Source: Desulfosarcina widdelii (GTDB lineage: Bacteria > Desulfobacterota > Desulfobacteria > Desulfobacterales > Desulfosarcinaceae). From it: a stretch of 64,000 nt of DNA. The position numbers were made by a program, and so were the translations under genes. Below, in pieces: positions 33,607 through 42,338 of the stretch (position 1 is the stretch's first letter; every line of letters begins with the position of its first letter). The notes under the pieces are model-generated. The model did no database searches and was not told the DNA's origin. It was given only the letters and a program-made list of their open reading frames with translations. The DNA lies in the NCBI RefSeq assembly GCF_009688965.1, contig NZ_AP021875.1:7173001-7237000 (forward strand), read 5' to 3'.

Positions 33607-33960
33607 ATGGGAAAGACGATTTTGGTAGTGGACGATTCGTCCATTATGCGCAAGATGATCAAACAGACCCTGATCGGTGCCGGCCACACGGTTGTCGGGG
33701 AGGCCAAAAGCGGCGACGATGCCGTAGCATTGTACCAGGACCTGAAACCTGAACTGGTAACCATGGACATCACCATGCGCGGCATGGACGGTATCGCGGC
33801 AGCCAAGGCCATTTTGTCATTGGACGGAGATGCAAAAATCATCATGCTGTCCAATCTGGATGAAGATAAATTCAGCCAGGAAGCGGCACAGGTGGGGGCC
33901 AGGGGATACATCAACAAACATAAGACCGCTGAGATTCTCGACTTGATCGACCGGCTGTAA
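33607..33960 (+). CDS. cheY: CheY-type single-domain response regulator
   Basis: A 117-residue receiver: VVDDSSIMRKMIKQTL with the acidic pocket, acceptor Asp in LVTMDITMRGMDG, Ser in IIMLSNLDED (Thr/Ser position) and Lys in GYINKHK. ATG 33607 is preferred over 33586 because of its placement relative to the domain and the purine-rich stretch upstream. It is directly followed by cheA (68-nt gap). Its target is unknown; with MglA and PATAN proteins nearby it may not act on a flagellar switch. Confidence 0.9.
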   Translation: MGKTILVVDDSSIMRKMIKQTLIGAGHTVVGEAKSGDDAVALYQDLKPELVTMDITMRGMDGIAAAKAILSLDGDAKIIMLSNLDEDKFSQEAAQVGARGYINKHKTAEILDLIDRL

Positions 33961-34027
33961 ATTGCTTGAACGAGCGGCTCGTGTGGATGACAAGCCACAA
34001 CCCAAAGACGGTGAGAAGGAGTCTTTC

Positions 34028-37000
34028 ATGACCGACCCATCCCTGATAGCGGATTTTGCCGACGAGACCCGGGAGCACTTGGAGGAGTTGGAGAGCAGTC
34101 TGTTGCGACTGGAGTCCGATCCGGGTGATCGGGAGCTGTTGAATACCATATTCCGGTCGATTCATACGATCAAGGGCGCGTCGGAATATCTGGGATTCGA
34201 GCGTATCGCGCAATTGTCCCATCGACTGGAAAACCTCCTGGATCTTTTTCGCGACGGCAGTCTGACCGCGGACAAGGTGGCGGTGGATCTTCTGATCGAC
34301 GCCCGGGACCGTATGGAGGATTTGATTTCTCAGGTTGAGCAGTCGGGGCAGGAATCCGCACAAATCGAAGACCTGCTGGAACGAGTTGAAGCGGTGAGCG
34401 CCGGTTCGACGGACGAGGGTGACCCGGCGGACGGTGCGCCGGTATACGAAGGCGAAGCGGACACCGAACTTTTCGATATTTTCATTGAGCAGTTGGCCGC
34501 GGGACTTGGCGAGTTGATGGACACCGCAAGGCAGGTGGCTGGCAAAGAGGATGTCGCCGGTGCCATGGACCTGATGTCCGATCAGGTGCAGCGGCTTTCG
34601 GCCACGGCCAATTACATGGGCTACGATGCCTTGACCGTGGTGTACGAGAAGATGCTTTCGGAAGTGGAGGTCTTCGCATCGGGCGCAGAATCGGCCGGGT
34701 CGTCTGAAACCGAGGCGTTTTTGCAGTCGAGTCTTGTCGGCGGAATCGATCGCATCCGGGAGCTGTTTCCCAATGCCGACATGCTGGGCGCCGTCGATAC
34801 CGGTTATTCCATTCAAAGTGAACAGGGCCCTGCCGAATCAAAAGCAACCGAAGATCCGGCATTCGACACAATTGTTGCGGCTTCGGAAGATTTGGATCGG
34901 GAACCGGTTCAGGAGGCCGAGTTTAATCTGGATCCGGAAAATGAATTGGATCCTGAAGCCGAAAATGACGAACTGGAATTCCCGGGCTCCCAGGCGGCCG
35001 ACCCATCCCTGATAGCGGATTTTGCCGACGAGACCCGGGAGCACTTGGAGGAGTTGGAGAGCAGTCTGTTGCGACTGGAGTCCGATCCGGGTGATCGGGA
35101 GCTGTTGAATACCATATTCCGGTCGATTCATACGATCAAGGGCGCGTCGGAATATCTGGGATTCGAGCGTATCGCGCAATTGTCCCATCGACTGGAAAAC
35201 CTCCTGGATCTTTTTCGCGACGGCAGTCTGACCGCGGACAAGGTGGCGGTGGATCTTCTGATCGACGCCCGGGACCGTATGGAGGATTTGATTTCTCAGG
35301 TTGAGCAGTCGGGGCAGGAATCCGCACAAATCGAAGACCTGCTGGAACGAGTTGAAGCGGTGAGCGCCGGTTCGACGGACGAGGGTGACCCGGCGGACGG
35401 TGCGCCGGTATACGAAGGCGAAGCGGACACCGAACTTTTCGATATTTTCATTGAGCAGTTGGCCGCGGGACTTGGCGAGTTGATGGACACCGCAAGGCAG
35501 GTGGCTGGCAAAGAGGATGTCGCCGGTGCCATGGACCTGATGTCCGATCAGGTGCAGCGGCTTTCGGCCACGGCCAATTACATGGGCTACGATGCCTTGA
35601 CCGTGGTGTACGAGAAGATGCTTTCGGAAGTGGAGGTCTTCGCATCGGGCGCAGAATCGGCCGGGTCGTCTGAAACCGAGGCGTTTTTGCAGTCGAGTCT
35701 TGTCGGCGGAATCGATCGCATCCGGGAGCTGTTTCCCAATGCCGACATGCTGGGCGCCGTCGATACCACGCTGCCACCGACTTCGTCACCCAGCGATGAA
35801 ACTTCCGACCGATCCTTCGTTCCCAATCCTCCAGTCTCGACGGATATCGATCAACTGCTGGCCGGTCTGCCGGCCATCGATGACACAGACAGGGAATCCC
35901 TTCTTTCCAGAAAGCTGGACGAAACCTTTTCTTCCATGCAGGAAGGTGATGGCGATGCCGATTCGGATCCCATCGCCCTTCAGTTCTCGACTCCCGAAGA
36001 CGATTCCGGTCCTTTGTCCATTCCTGTTGCCCCGGATCACGACCGGGAAAGCACGCTGTCTATCCTCGACGACTTTGGCTCGGCGTCGATCGCTTCGCCT
36101 CCATCTGTCGAAGGGCCCATGATTCCAACGGATTCGATCCCCGTGGATTCCGGTGAAAACGATACCGACCTATGGCCCGAAGCTCCTGAGGTCCCGCTTC
36201 CCGTGCCCGAGCCCGCAGAGCCGCTTTTGGAGGCAAATCTGCCGGAACTCGATTTGACGGCCCAAAAAGTGCCGGCTGAAAAGGAAAAAGAAACCGCTGC
36301 ACCCGAAGATACCTTTGCTGCGCGAAGTACCATACGCAAAAGTATCCGTGTGGACGCGGAGAAGGTCGATGACCTGATGAATCAGGTGGGTGAACTGGTG
36401 GTGAACCGCTCTTCGTTTGCCCAGTTGTTCTTCGATCTGCGTGAACTGGCGCAATATCTGACCCGCCGATTTTCAATGGACAAAAACGACCAGCGCATGG
36501 TATCCGATCTGACTGCCCGGCTCAACGACGCCACCACGGTGCTGGGGCGCGTGTCCAACGAACTCCAGGAGCAGGTCATGAAGGTGCGTATGTTGCCGAT
36601 ATCCAGGCTTTTCGATCGATATCCGCGCCTGGTCCACGATTTGCTCAGGGATTCCGATAAAAAGATACAGCTTCAGTTCCGGGGTGAGGAGACTGAACTG
36701 GACCGGATGGTCATCGAACAACTGGCCGATCCCATGATTCACATTATCCGCAATGCCGTGGATCACGGCGTCGAATCCCGCGATGCGCGTATGCGCAAAG
36801 GAAAACCGGAAAGCGGAACCCTGCTTCTGGAAGCCTTCCATGAAGGAAGCAATGTCATCATCGAGATTACCGACGACGGCCAGGGCATCGATCTTTCCCG
36901 CATTCGACAAAAAGCCATTGAAAAACATCTGGCCGATCGGGAAACCCTGGAGAAAATGAACCAGAAAGAGATCATCGACATGATCATGCTGCCCGGATTT

Positions 37001-37603
37001 TCAACGGCGGATAAAATTACGCACACATCCGGGCGTGGTGTCGGAATGGACGTGGTCAAACGCAACATCGAGAAAATCAACGGTTCTCTGGATATCGAGA
37101 CCCGGCAGGATGTGGGTACCCGCATCCGAATCAAAATCCCGCTGACCCTGGCGATCATACCGGCCATGATGATCCGCTGCGGCGTCAGCCACTTTACGGT
37201 GCCCATGAGCGCTATCCAGGAGACGCTGCGCATCGATCCGGGTGAAATTTTCACGGTGGACGGCAGCGAGGTGATGCATCTGCACGAAGAGCCGCTGCCA
37301 TTGGTCAGGCTGTCCGATCTTTTAAATATAACGACTCCTTCGGATGCAGCCGCAGACGAGCGCCTGTTCGTCATCGTCATCCGATCTGCAGCGGGCAGCA
37401 CAGGCTTTATCGTGGATCAGCTTCTCGGCCGTCAGGAAGTGGTCATCAAACCGTTGGAAGACTATTTGCAGGAGAACAGCGGGTTCTCCGGTGCGACCAT
37501 CTTGGGTGACGGCAGCATTTCGCTGATTCTGGATGTGGATGAACTGTCGGTGATGGCCAAGGAACGCGAGGCCGAGAAAAAACTGGCTGCAGCCGTCCTG
37601 TAG
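34028..37603 (+). CDS. cheA: Giant CheA histidine kinase with two identical HPt modules
   Basis: A 1191-residue CheA; AAGGAG lies 7 nt before ATG 34028. Residues about 3-258 and 325-580 are identical copies, each with an HPt domain (RSIHTIKGASEYLGFERIAQ; phospho-His 46 and 368) and a second helical domain ending in RIRELFPNADMLGAVDT. A 66-residue acidic linker separates them, and a long Pro/Asp-rich linker (about 580-765) follows. Then come the dimerisation helices (DLMNQVGELVVNRSSF, near 775), the ATPase with N box HIIRNAVDHGVESR near 900, G1 DDGQGID near 948 and G2 GRGVGMDVV near 1001, and the CheW-like regulatory domain to the end. All catalytic motifs are intact. It phosphorylates CheY and the two CheB-like receivers by inference. 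Confidence 0.93.
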   Translation: MTDPSLIADFADETREHLEELESSLLRLESDPGDRELLNTIFRSIHTIKGASEYLGFERIAQLSHRLENLLDLFRDGSLTADKVAVDLLIDARDRMEDLISQVEQSGQESAQIEDLLERVEAVSAGSTDEGDPADGAPVYEGEADTELFDIFIEQLAAGLGELMDTARQVAGKEDVAGAMDLMSDQVQRLSATANYMGYDALTVVYEKMLSEVEVFASGAESAGSSETEAFLQSSLVGGIDRIRELFPNADMLGAVDTGYSIQSEQGPAESKATEDPAFDTIVAASEDLDREPVQEAEFNLDPENELDPEAENDELEFPGSQAADPSLIADFADETREHLEELESSLLRLESDPGDRELLNTIFRSIHTIKGASEYLGFERIAQLSHRLENLLDLFRDGSLTADKVAVDLLIDARDRMEDLISQVEQSGQESAQIEDLLERVEAVSAGSTDEGDPADGAPVYEGEADTELFDIFIEQLAAGLGELMDTARQVAGKEDVAGAMDLMSDQVQRLSATANYMGYDALTVVYEKMLSEVEVFASGAESAGSSETEAFLQSSLVGGIDRIRELFPNADMLGAVDTTLPPTSSPSDETSDRSFVPNPPVSTDIDQLLAGLPAIDDTDRESLLSRKLDETFSSMQEGDGDADSDPIALQFSTPEDDSGPLSIPVAPDHDRESTLSILDDFGSASIASPPSVEGPMIPTDSIPVDSGENDTDLWPEAPEVPLPVPEPAEPLLEANLPELDLTAQKVPAEKEKETAAPEDTFAARSTIRKSIRVDAEKVDDLMNQVGELVVNRSSFAQLFFDLRELAQYLTRRFSMDKNDQRMVSDLTARLNDATTVLGRVSNELQEQVMKVRMLPISRLFDRYPRLVHDLLRDSDKKIQLQFRGEETELDRMVIEQLADPMIHIIRNAVDHGVESRDARMRKGKPESGTLLLEAFHEGSNVIIEITDDGQGIDLSRIRQKAIEKHLADRETLEKMNQKEIIDMIMLPGFSTADKITHTSGRGVGMDVVKRNIEKINGSLDIETRQDVGTRIRIKIPLTLAIIPAMMIRCGVSHFTVPMSAIQETLRIDPGEIFTVDGSEVMHLHEEPLPLVRLSDLLNITTPSDAAADERLFVIVIRSAAGSTGFIVDQLLGRQEVVIKPLEDYLQENSGFSGATILGDGSISLILDVDELSVMAKEREAEKKLAAAVL
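34032..34801 (+). repeat. 770-bp perfect direct repeat in cheA, copy 1
   Basis: Identical by eye to 34998-35767 over 770 bp, including third codon positions. The offset is 966 bp (322 codons), which keeps the reading frame. It encodes the first HPt and helical domain. Confidence 0.9.
34998..35767 (+). repeat. 770-bp perfect direct repeat in cheA, copy 2
   Basis: Second copy of the cheA repeat, separated from the first by 196 bp of unique sequence coding for a Glu/Asp-rich linker. The lack of silent differences points to a very recent duplication, gene conversion, or an assembly error. Confidence 0.9.
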
Positions 37604-37639
37604 CCGATACGCCAGGAACGGATAAGATACGCGCATAAC

Positions 37640-39097
37640 ATGGGAACCAAAGATCCTCTTTTATCGAACACGCCGCCTCATGTGGATGCTGGCTTTGCCG
37701 GGACGCTGAAAAATATTCAACTCAACGACCTGATCCAGATGTGTTGCCTGTCCGCATCCAGCCTCTGTATGCGCGTGAACAAGGATGATCGAATAGGAAC
37801 CATCTTCATCGTTGACGGTGAGATCATTCATGCCGCCTGTGAAGGCCTGGTCGGGGAAGAGGCCTTTTACCAGATTCTGGGTTGGCAGACCGGCAGCTTC
37901 GAGTCCATAGAGGTCTCCACCAGCCCAGAACGCACCATCCATCAAAATTATCACTTTTTAATCATGGAGGCGGCCCGGCGTGTGGATGAAGCGTCATTGC
38001 TTTCCGACGACGATTCCATTCCGAGCGAAGATGTCGACAAAGATCGTTTGCGGGTGCTCATCGTCGACGACTCCCCCATGATGCGTAAAATTTTGTCCAG
38101 CATGCTGACGACCAGCAGCAGCCGGATCAAGGTCGTGGGGATGGCGGGCAACGGCAAGGAGGCCATATCGCTTATCGACAAATTGTCGCCGGACCTGGTC
38201 ACCCTGGATGTGAACATGCCGGTCATGGACGGCACCAGCACTCTCAAACACATCATGATCAAAAAACCGTGCCCGGTGGTGATTACATCCAATCCAGGGG
38301 AGGGATCTTCGAGGGCGATTTTTAATTTCCTCGAACTGGGCGCCGTGGATTTCATGAGCAAACCAACCAAGAACCAGGACATTCTCGTCCAGCAGCAGAA
38401 AATTCTGGAAAGAATCCAAATCGCCGCCACGGCTAACGTCGGTAAATTCCGCATCCCACGGATTCCCAAAGCCAAGGACGGTATTTCAGGCAGCCATCCG
38501 ACCGAAGAGGCCTGCCGCAGTCTGGTGGTCGTTGTATCCGGACCGGGAGGGCATCCTGAGCAGATGAGCCTGCTTCACGACCTGGTGCCGTCCGTAGCCG
38601 CTTTGGAAGGTGGCGTGGTAGCCGTCCAGAGCCTGCCGCCGTTGTTTGCCGATGCCTTTGCCCGCTACCTGCTGGAACGCTGCAAGTGCCCGGCATCTCC
38701 CGTCGACAAACAAACGCCTCTGGCCGTCGGTCACTGCCATGTGGGCATCCATGGCTGTCCGCTGACAGTGACGACGAATGATGGAATACCGTCCATCGGG
38801 CCTGTCGACGCCGAGTTGTCTGCAGGAGGATTTCCGCTGGATCGATTGCTGATTACGGCCGCAGAGACATTCAGACAACGCCTGACTGTCGTTTTGCTGT
38901 CCGGCGCCGGTACGGGTGAGCAGACCGGTTTACGGGCCGTACATGAAAGCGGCGGGCGGATCATCCTGCGGGAGCGCGTTTCGGGCATGGTCGCAAAGCC
39001 CCTCGATGCGGTGGTCGAAGCCGGTCTGGCAGACATGGAAGTAAAACCGGTCGATTTGGTTAAGGCGGTTCACGACGGTCTCGTAACGAAAACCTGA
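37640..39097 (+). CDS. PATAN (DUF4388)-receiver-degenerate CheB protein
   Basis: A 485-residue three-part protein. Residues about 15-115 form a PATAN/DUF4388 domain (GTLKNIQLNDLIQMCCLSAS, GTIFIVDGEIIHAACEGLVG). Residues about 137-255 are a receiver with acceptor Asp in TLDVNMPVMDG and Lys in FMSKPTK. The C-terminal CheB-like fold has lost all three catalytic positions: the Ser motif reads VVSGPGGH, the His motif reads VQSLPP, and the Asp motif reads SGAGTGEQTG. PATAN-receiver proteins (PixE-type) connect chemosensory systems to type IV pilus motors in cyanobacteria, so an output to surface motility is plausible. It follows cheA by 36 nt. Confidence 0.8.
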   Translation: MGTKDPLLSNTPPHVDAGFAGTLKNIQLNDLIQMCCLSASSLCMRVNKDDRIGTIFIVDGEIIHAACEGLVGEEAFYQILGWQTGSFESIEVSTSPERTIHQNYHFLIMEAARRVDEASLLSDDDSIPSEDVDKDRLRVLIVDDSPMMRKILSSMLTTSSSRIKVVGMAGNGKEAISLIDKLSPDLVTLDVNMPVMDGTSTLKHIMIKKPCPVVITSNPGEGSSRAIFNFLELGAVDFMSKPTKNQDILVQQQKILERIQIAATANVGKFRIPRIPKAKDGISGSHPTEEACRSLVVVVSGPGGHPEQMSLLHDLVPSVAALEGGVVAVQSLPPLFADAFARYLLERCKCPASPVDKQTPLAVGHCHVGIHGCPLTVTTNDGIPSIGPVDAELSAGGFPLDRLLITAAETFRQRLTVVLLSGAGTGEQTGLRAVHESGGRIILRERVSGMVAKPLDAVVEAGLADMEVKPVDLVKAVHDGLVTKT

Positions 39098-39168
39098 ATC
39101 CAACAGGTGGCCGGGCCGCAACACCGGCCGGCTGTCTTCCCACGGTTGTCACCAAAAGGAAAACAACC

Positions 39169-40122
39169 ATGATCATTATCTGTCAGAAATGTATGACCCG
39201 GTTTCATCTTGATGACGACGCGACTGACAAATCAACCTTCGTGGCAAGATGTACGGTATGTGGTCATCTTTTTTCTGCGTACAAACCGAATCGGGTTCAG
39301 GAGATTACCTTTCTCGATCTCGAAAAGGCCCGTCAGGATGAAACCAATGACCAGGTGATCGCCATCAGCAACCGCAAGGGCGGGGTCGCCAAGACAACCA
39401 CCTGCCTGAACCTGGGCCTTTCGCTGGCGCTGCTCAAAAAGCGCGTTCTTCTCGTGGACTTCGATGCCCAGGCCAACCTGACCCTTTCCCTGGGACAAAA
39501 GGAGGCGCCCACCTTTTACGATGCCCAGAAGAAAATCGGCAAGCGGCTGGACGATTTTATCGTGGCGACAAAATATTCCGATTTGTGGCTGCTGCCATCC
39601 GGCAGGAACATGGTTCTGCTCAATAAAATGTATTTTGGGGCCAGAAATTTTGAATACATGCTCAAGGACCGGCTCAACACGGTCAAAGAGCAATTCGACT
39701 TCATTCTGATCGATACACCGCCATCCATCGAGTTTTATACGCTCAATGCCCTGACCGCATCCAACCGGGTGCTGATACCGTGCCAATGCGATTATCTGTC
39801 CACACACGGCGTTGACCAGGTACTGCGTCTGATCAAGCTGATCCGCGAGAAATCCAATCCGCAAATTCAGTCGCGCATCCTGTTTACCATGCTGGATAGG
39901 GACAGCCATGCCTCCCGTCTGATTCTTCGAAAGATACAGGCCCTGTACCAGGGGCAGACATTCGATACGGTGATCGAGATGGATGGCGTTCTCAAAGAAG
40001 CCCAAATCCTCAACATGCCGGCCATCCAATACAGCCAGAAAAGCGTCGCCGGTACCCAGTACATCGAACTGGCCAAAGAGGTCATTGCCATCGCAGAAGC
40101 ATCGGTACCGCCTTTGCCATGA
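39169..40122 (+). CDS. Zinc-ribbon ParA/MinD-family ATPase
   Basis: A 317-residue protein joining an N-terminal zinc ribbon of MJ0042 type (CQKCMTRFHL and CTVCGHLFSA, residues 1-45) to a ParA-type ATPase. The deviant Walker A is SNRKGGVAKTTTCLNLGLSL near residue 67, followed by LVDFDAQANLTLSLG and Walker B-like FILIDTPPS near 175. ParA-like proteins such as ParC and PpfA place chemosensory arrays in the cell, so it may position this cluster's array. Its stop overlaps the start of the HAMP-domain gene (ATGA). Confidence 0.85.
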   Translation: MIIICQKCMTRFHLDDDATDKSTFVARCTVCGHLFSAYKPNRVQEITFLDLEKARQDETNDQVIAISNRKGGVAKTTTCLNLGLSLALLKKRVLLVDFDAQANLTLSLGQKEAPTFYDAQKKIGKRLDDFIVATKYSDLWLLPSGRNMVLLNKMYFGARNFEYMLKDRLNTVKEQFDFILIDTPPSIEFYTLNALTASNRVLIPCQCDYLSTHGVDQVLRLIKLIREKSNPQIQSRILFTMLDRDSHASRLILRKIQALYQGQTFDTVIEMDGVLKEAQILNMPAIQYSQKSVAGTQYIELAKEVIAIAEASVPPLP

Positions 40123-40742
40123 ATTTCAGAAGCGGTTATTCTCTCCAGCGCATCATGATTATCTACATGCTGTTAATCGGCTTTGCTGCGCTGCTGGTGG
40201 CATCGGAATTCGTTCTGGATACGCATTCCACCAAACTGAGAGAGGAACTGAACAGCAATTTCGAAAAGTATGCCAACGGCGAACTCACGCACGAACAGGT
40301 GTACGAACCACTGGTGAGAATTCGCAACAAAGCCATTATGATGGTGGGGGTCATCCTGGCCGTGGTGGTGATTGTGCTGACCATGTTCATCAAGACCATT
40401 ACCGAGCCGCTTCAGCATATGGTGGAGGTGTCCAAGGCGATTTCCTCGGGAGATCTCAGTCAGACAACGGGTGTGGAAACCGGAAACGAACTTTCCCAAC
40501 TTTCCTGTGCTATCGACGACATGTCGACCAATCTGCAGGAAATTATCATGCTTTCCCGTTCGGTCTGCGTTTCCGCCGGCCGGGTCACATCCAATGCCTT
40601 GGATCTCCTTAAAAAAGAACGCATGACACCCGAACAGTCGGATGCCATGCAAAAACAGCTTGTTCGCCTGGATTCGGAACTGACCACGCTGGGACAGGTC
40701 ATTGATTTTTTCAAACTATACTCCGTGGATGATCGGGCATGA
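40119..40742 (+). CDS. HAMP-domain membrane protein without output domain
   Basis: A 207-residue protein with TM1 at about 9-30, a short periplasmic segment of about 40 residues, TM2 about 70-91, a HAMP domain from about 92 to 145 (ITEPLQHMVEVSKAISSGDL), and a C-terminal helical region. There is no kinase, cyclase or MCP tip domain. It overlaps the ParA gene at its start and the TauE-like gene at its end (both ATGA), implying strict co-translation. It could be a membrane anchor or transducer for the ParA-like protein; this is inferred from gene order. Confidence 0.75.
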   Translation: MNFRSGYSLQRIMIIYMLLIGFAALLVASEFVLDTHSTKLREELNSNFEKYANGELTHEQVYEPLVRIRNKAIMMVGVILAVVVIVLTMFIKTITEPLQHMVEVSKAISSGDLSQTTGVETGNELSQLSCAIDDMSTNLQEIIMLSRSVCVSAGRVTSNALDLLKKERMTPEQSDAMQKQLVRLDSELTTLGQVIDFFKLYSVDDRA

Positions 40743-41500
40743 ACGCGATGAATGTCCTGGCTTTTCCGGCCGGGGTCATCATCGCCTCTCTGGCTTCCGC
40801 CGTCGGCATTGGCGGCGGTATCCTGTGGATGCCCTTTTTTATTCTCATCCTGAAACTCTCTCCGGAGACGGCGGTCGTTACTTCGCTGCTCGTGCAGACC
40901 GCAGGAATGGGATCGGGCAGCGTGGCCTTTGTCAGAAAGAAAACAGCGGATCTTCATCTATCCGCCTTTTTGCTATTGCTGACGCTTCCCGGATTGGGCC
41001 TCGGGGCGCTTATGACCCGATTGCTGTCTGCCGCCAATCTGGAACTGGCTTTGGGGATCATGACGTTGACCACGGCGTTTCTGTTTGTTTCAGCGAACCA
41101 GAAATATTCGGAAAAAGGGAGGGATCGGGTGCCGTTGAAAGGGCTGCGCCGCTATGGCTGGGTTGTTTCGGTCATGTCCCTGGCCAGCGGCATGCTCAGC
41201 GTGAGCGTCGGAGAATGGATGGTTCCACTGATGCGCAACCGGATGAAATTGCGCATGCGCGTTGCCGTGGCGACCAGCATCGTCACCGTCTTCGGCACCT
41301 GCATTGCCGGATCGTTATTTCACCTGATGCTGGGCGCATCGGTTGATCCGGCAATATTGACTTGGGCGGCACCCGGCGTAATCGTCGGCGGGCAAATCGG
41401 TCCGCGGTTCACCGAGAGAATCGACGAGAGAATGTTAAAGGAAGTTTTCATTTTTCTGCTTACTCTAATCGGCATCCATTTGATTTACAACAGCTACTGA
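40739..41500 (+). CDS. TauE/SafE-family membrane permease
   Basis: A 253-residue membrane protein with eight or so helices and the repeated TauE/SafE motif: ASAVGIGGGILWMPFFILIL near residue 22 and a second-half counterpart SVSVGEWMVPLMRNRMKLRM. Members export sulfite, sulfoacetate or related anions. It overlaps the preceding HAMP gene by ATGA and precedes an ABC importer of the nitrate/sulfonate/taurine type by 36 nt, which supports a link to small sulfur-containing or carboxylic anions. Substrate not assignable. Confidence 0.85.
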   Translation: MNAMNVLAFPAGVIIASLASAVGIGGGILWMPFFILILKLSPETAVVTSLLVQTAGMGSGSVAFVRKKTADLHLSAFLLLLTLPGLGLGALMTRLLSAANLELALGIMTLTTAFLFVSANQKYSEKGRDRVPLKGLRRYGWVVSVMSLASGMLSVSVGEWMVPLMRNRMKLRMRVAVATSIVTVFGTCIAGSLFHLMLGASVDPAILTWAAPGVIVGGQIGPRFTERIDERMLKEVFIFLLTLIGIHLIYNSY

Positions 41501-41536
41501 CAACGTTAATCCATCTTTGGGCGTGAAGGAATCGAT

Positions 41537-42328
41537 TTGGGTATCACAGAACGAAAAAATGTTGTGACCAAAGCAACCGCCTATTTGATTCCGTTCCTTG
41601 GTTTCTTTGCCCTTTTGCTGATCTGGGATATACTGGCCCGTTTCAGCGGATGGAGCCGGCAGGTTTTCCCGGGACCCGTCGTGGTACTGGTCAGTATGGG
41701 AGAACTGCTGGCCGACGGAACCCTGGTCAAGCACACCGTGGCCAGCCTGTTCCGGGTTACGGTCGGGTTCTATCTGGCTGCTTTATTGGGCATTCCGATC
41801 GGTATCGCTCTGGGAATGATGAAGACGGCCCGATCGCTGATCAATCCATTGATCCAATTCATGCGTCCCATTTCTCCGCTGGCCTGGATTCCCTTGGCCA
41901 TGCTTTGGTTCGGCATTGGCGATCCACCGGCAATTTTTCTGATTTTCCTGTCCAGTTTTTTCCCGCTGGTGGTATCGACGACCATCGCCGTAGACGGGAT
42001 CAATCAGACCTATTTTTATGTCGCGGCCAATTTCAATTTTTCCAGGTATGAAACCATTATGCGAGTGGTTGTCCCTGCCATCACACCCGAAGTGGTTACG
42101 GCCCTGCGCATGACCGTAACCATATCCTGGCTGGTTGTGGTCGCAGCCGAAATGATCGCCGTACAATCCGGTCTGGGGTTTCTGATCTTAGATTCGAGAA
42201 ACGCCCTGCGAATGGATTATGTGATGGACGGAATGATTGTCATCGGTCTGGTCGGCCTGGCCTTGGATGCCCTGATGCGGCAACTGGGCAGCCTGGAAGC
42301 TGCCAGTTGGCGCAGCAAAGCGCATTGA
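41537..42328 (+). CDS. ABC transporter permease (nitrate/sulfonate/taurine type)
   Basis: A 263-residue inner-membrane permease with six hydrophobic helices. The ATPase-contact (EAA) loop is visible as YFYVAANFNFSRYETIMRVV near residue 165, followed by VVPAITPEVVTALRMTVTIS. The N-terminal region GWSRQVFPGPVVVLVSMGEL matches the SsuC/TauC family. The start is TTG 41537 with AAGGA about 7 nt upstream. It is followed by the ATPase and binding-protein genes. Confidence 0.87.
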   Translation: MGITERKNVVTKATAYLIPFLGFFALLLIWDILARFSGWSRQVFPGPVVVLVSMGELLADGTLVKHTVASLFRVTVGFYLAALLGIPIGIALGMMKTARSLINPLIQFMRPISPLAWIPLAMLWFGIGDPPAIFLIFLSSFFPLVVSTTIAVDGINQTYFYVAANFNFSRYETIMRVVVPAITPEVVTALRMTVTISWLVVVAAEMIAVQSGLGFLILDSRNALRMDYVMDGMIVIGLVGLALDALMRQLGSLEAASWRSKAH

Positions 42329-42338
42329 GGGGATAACA

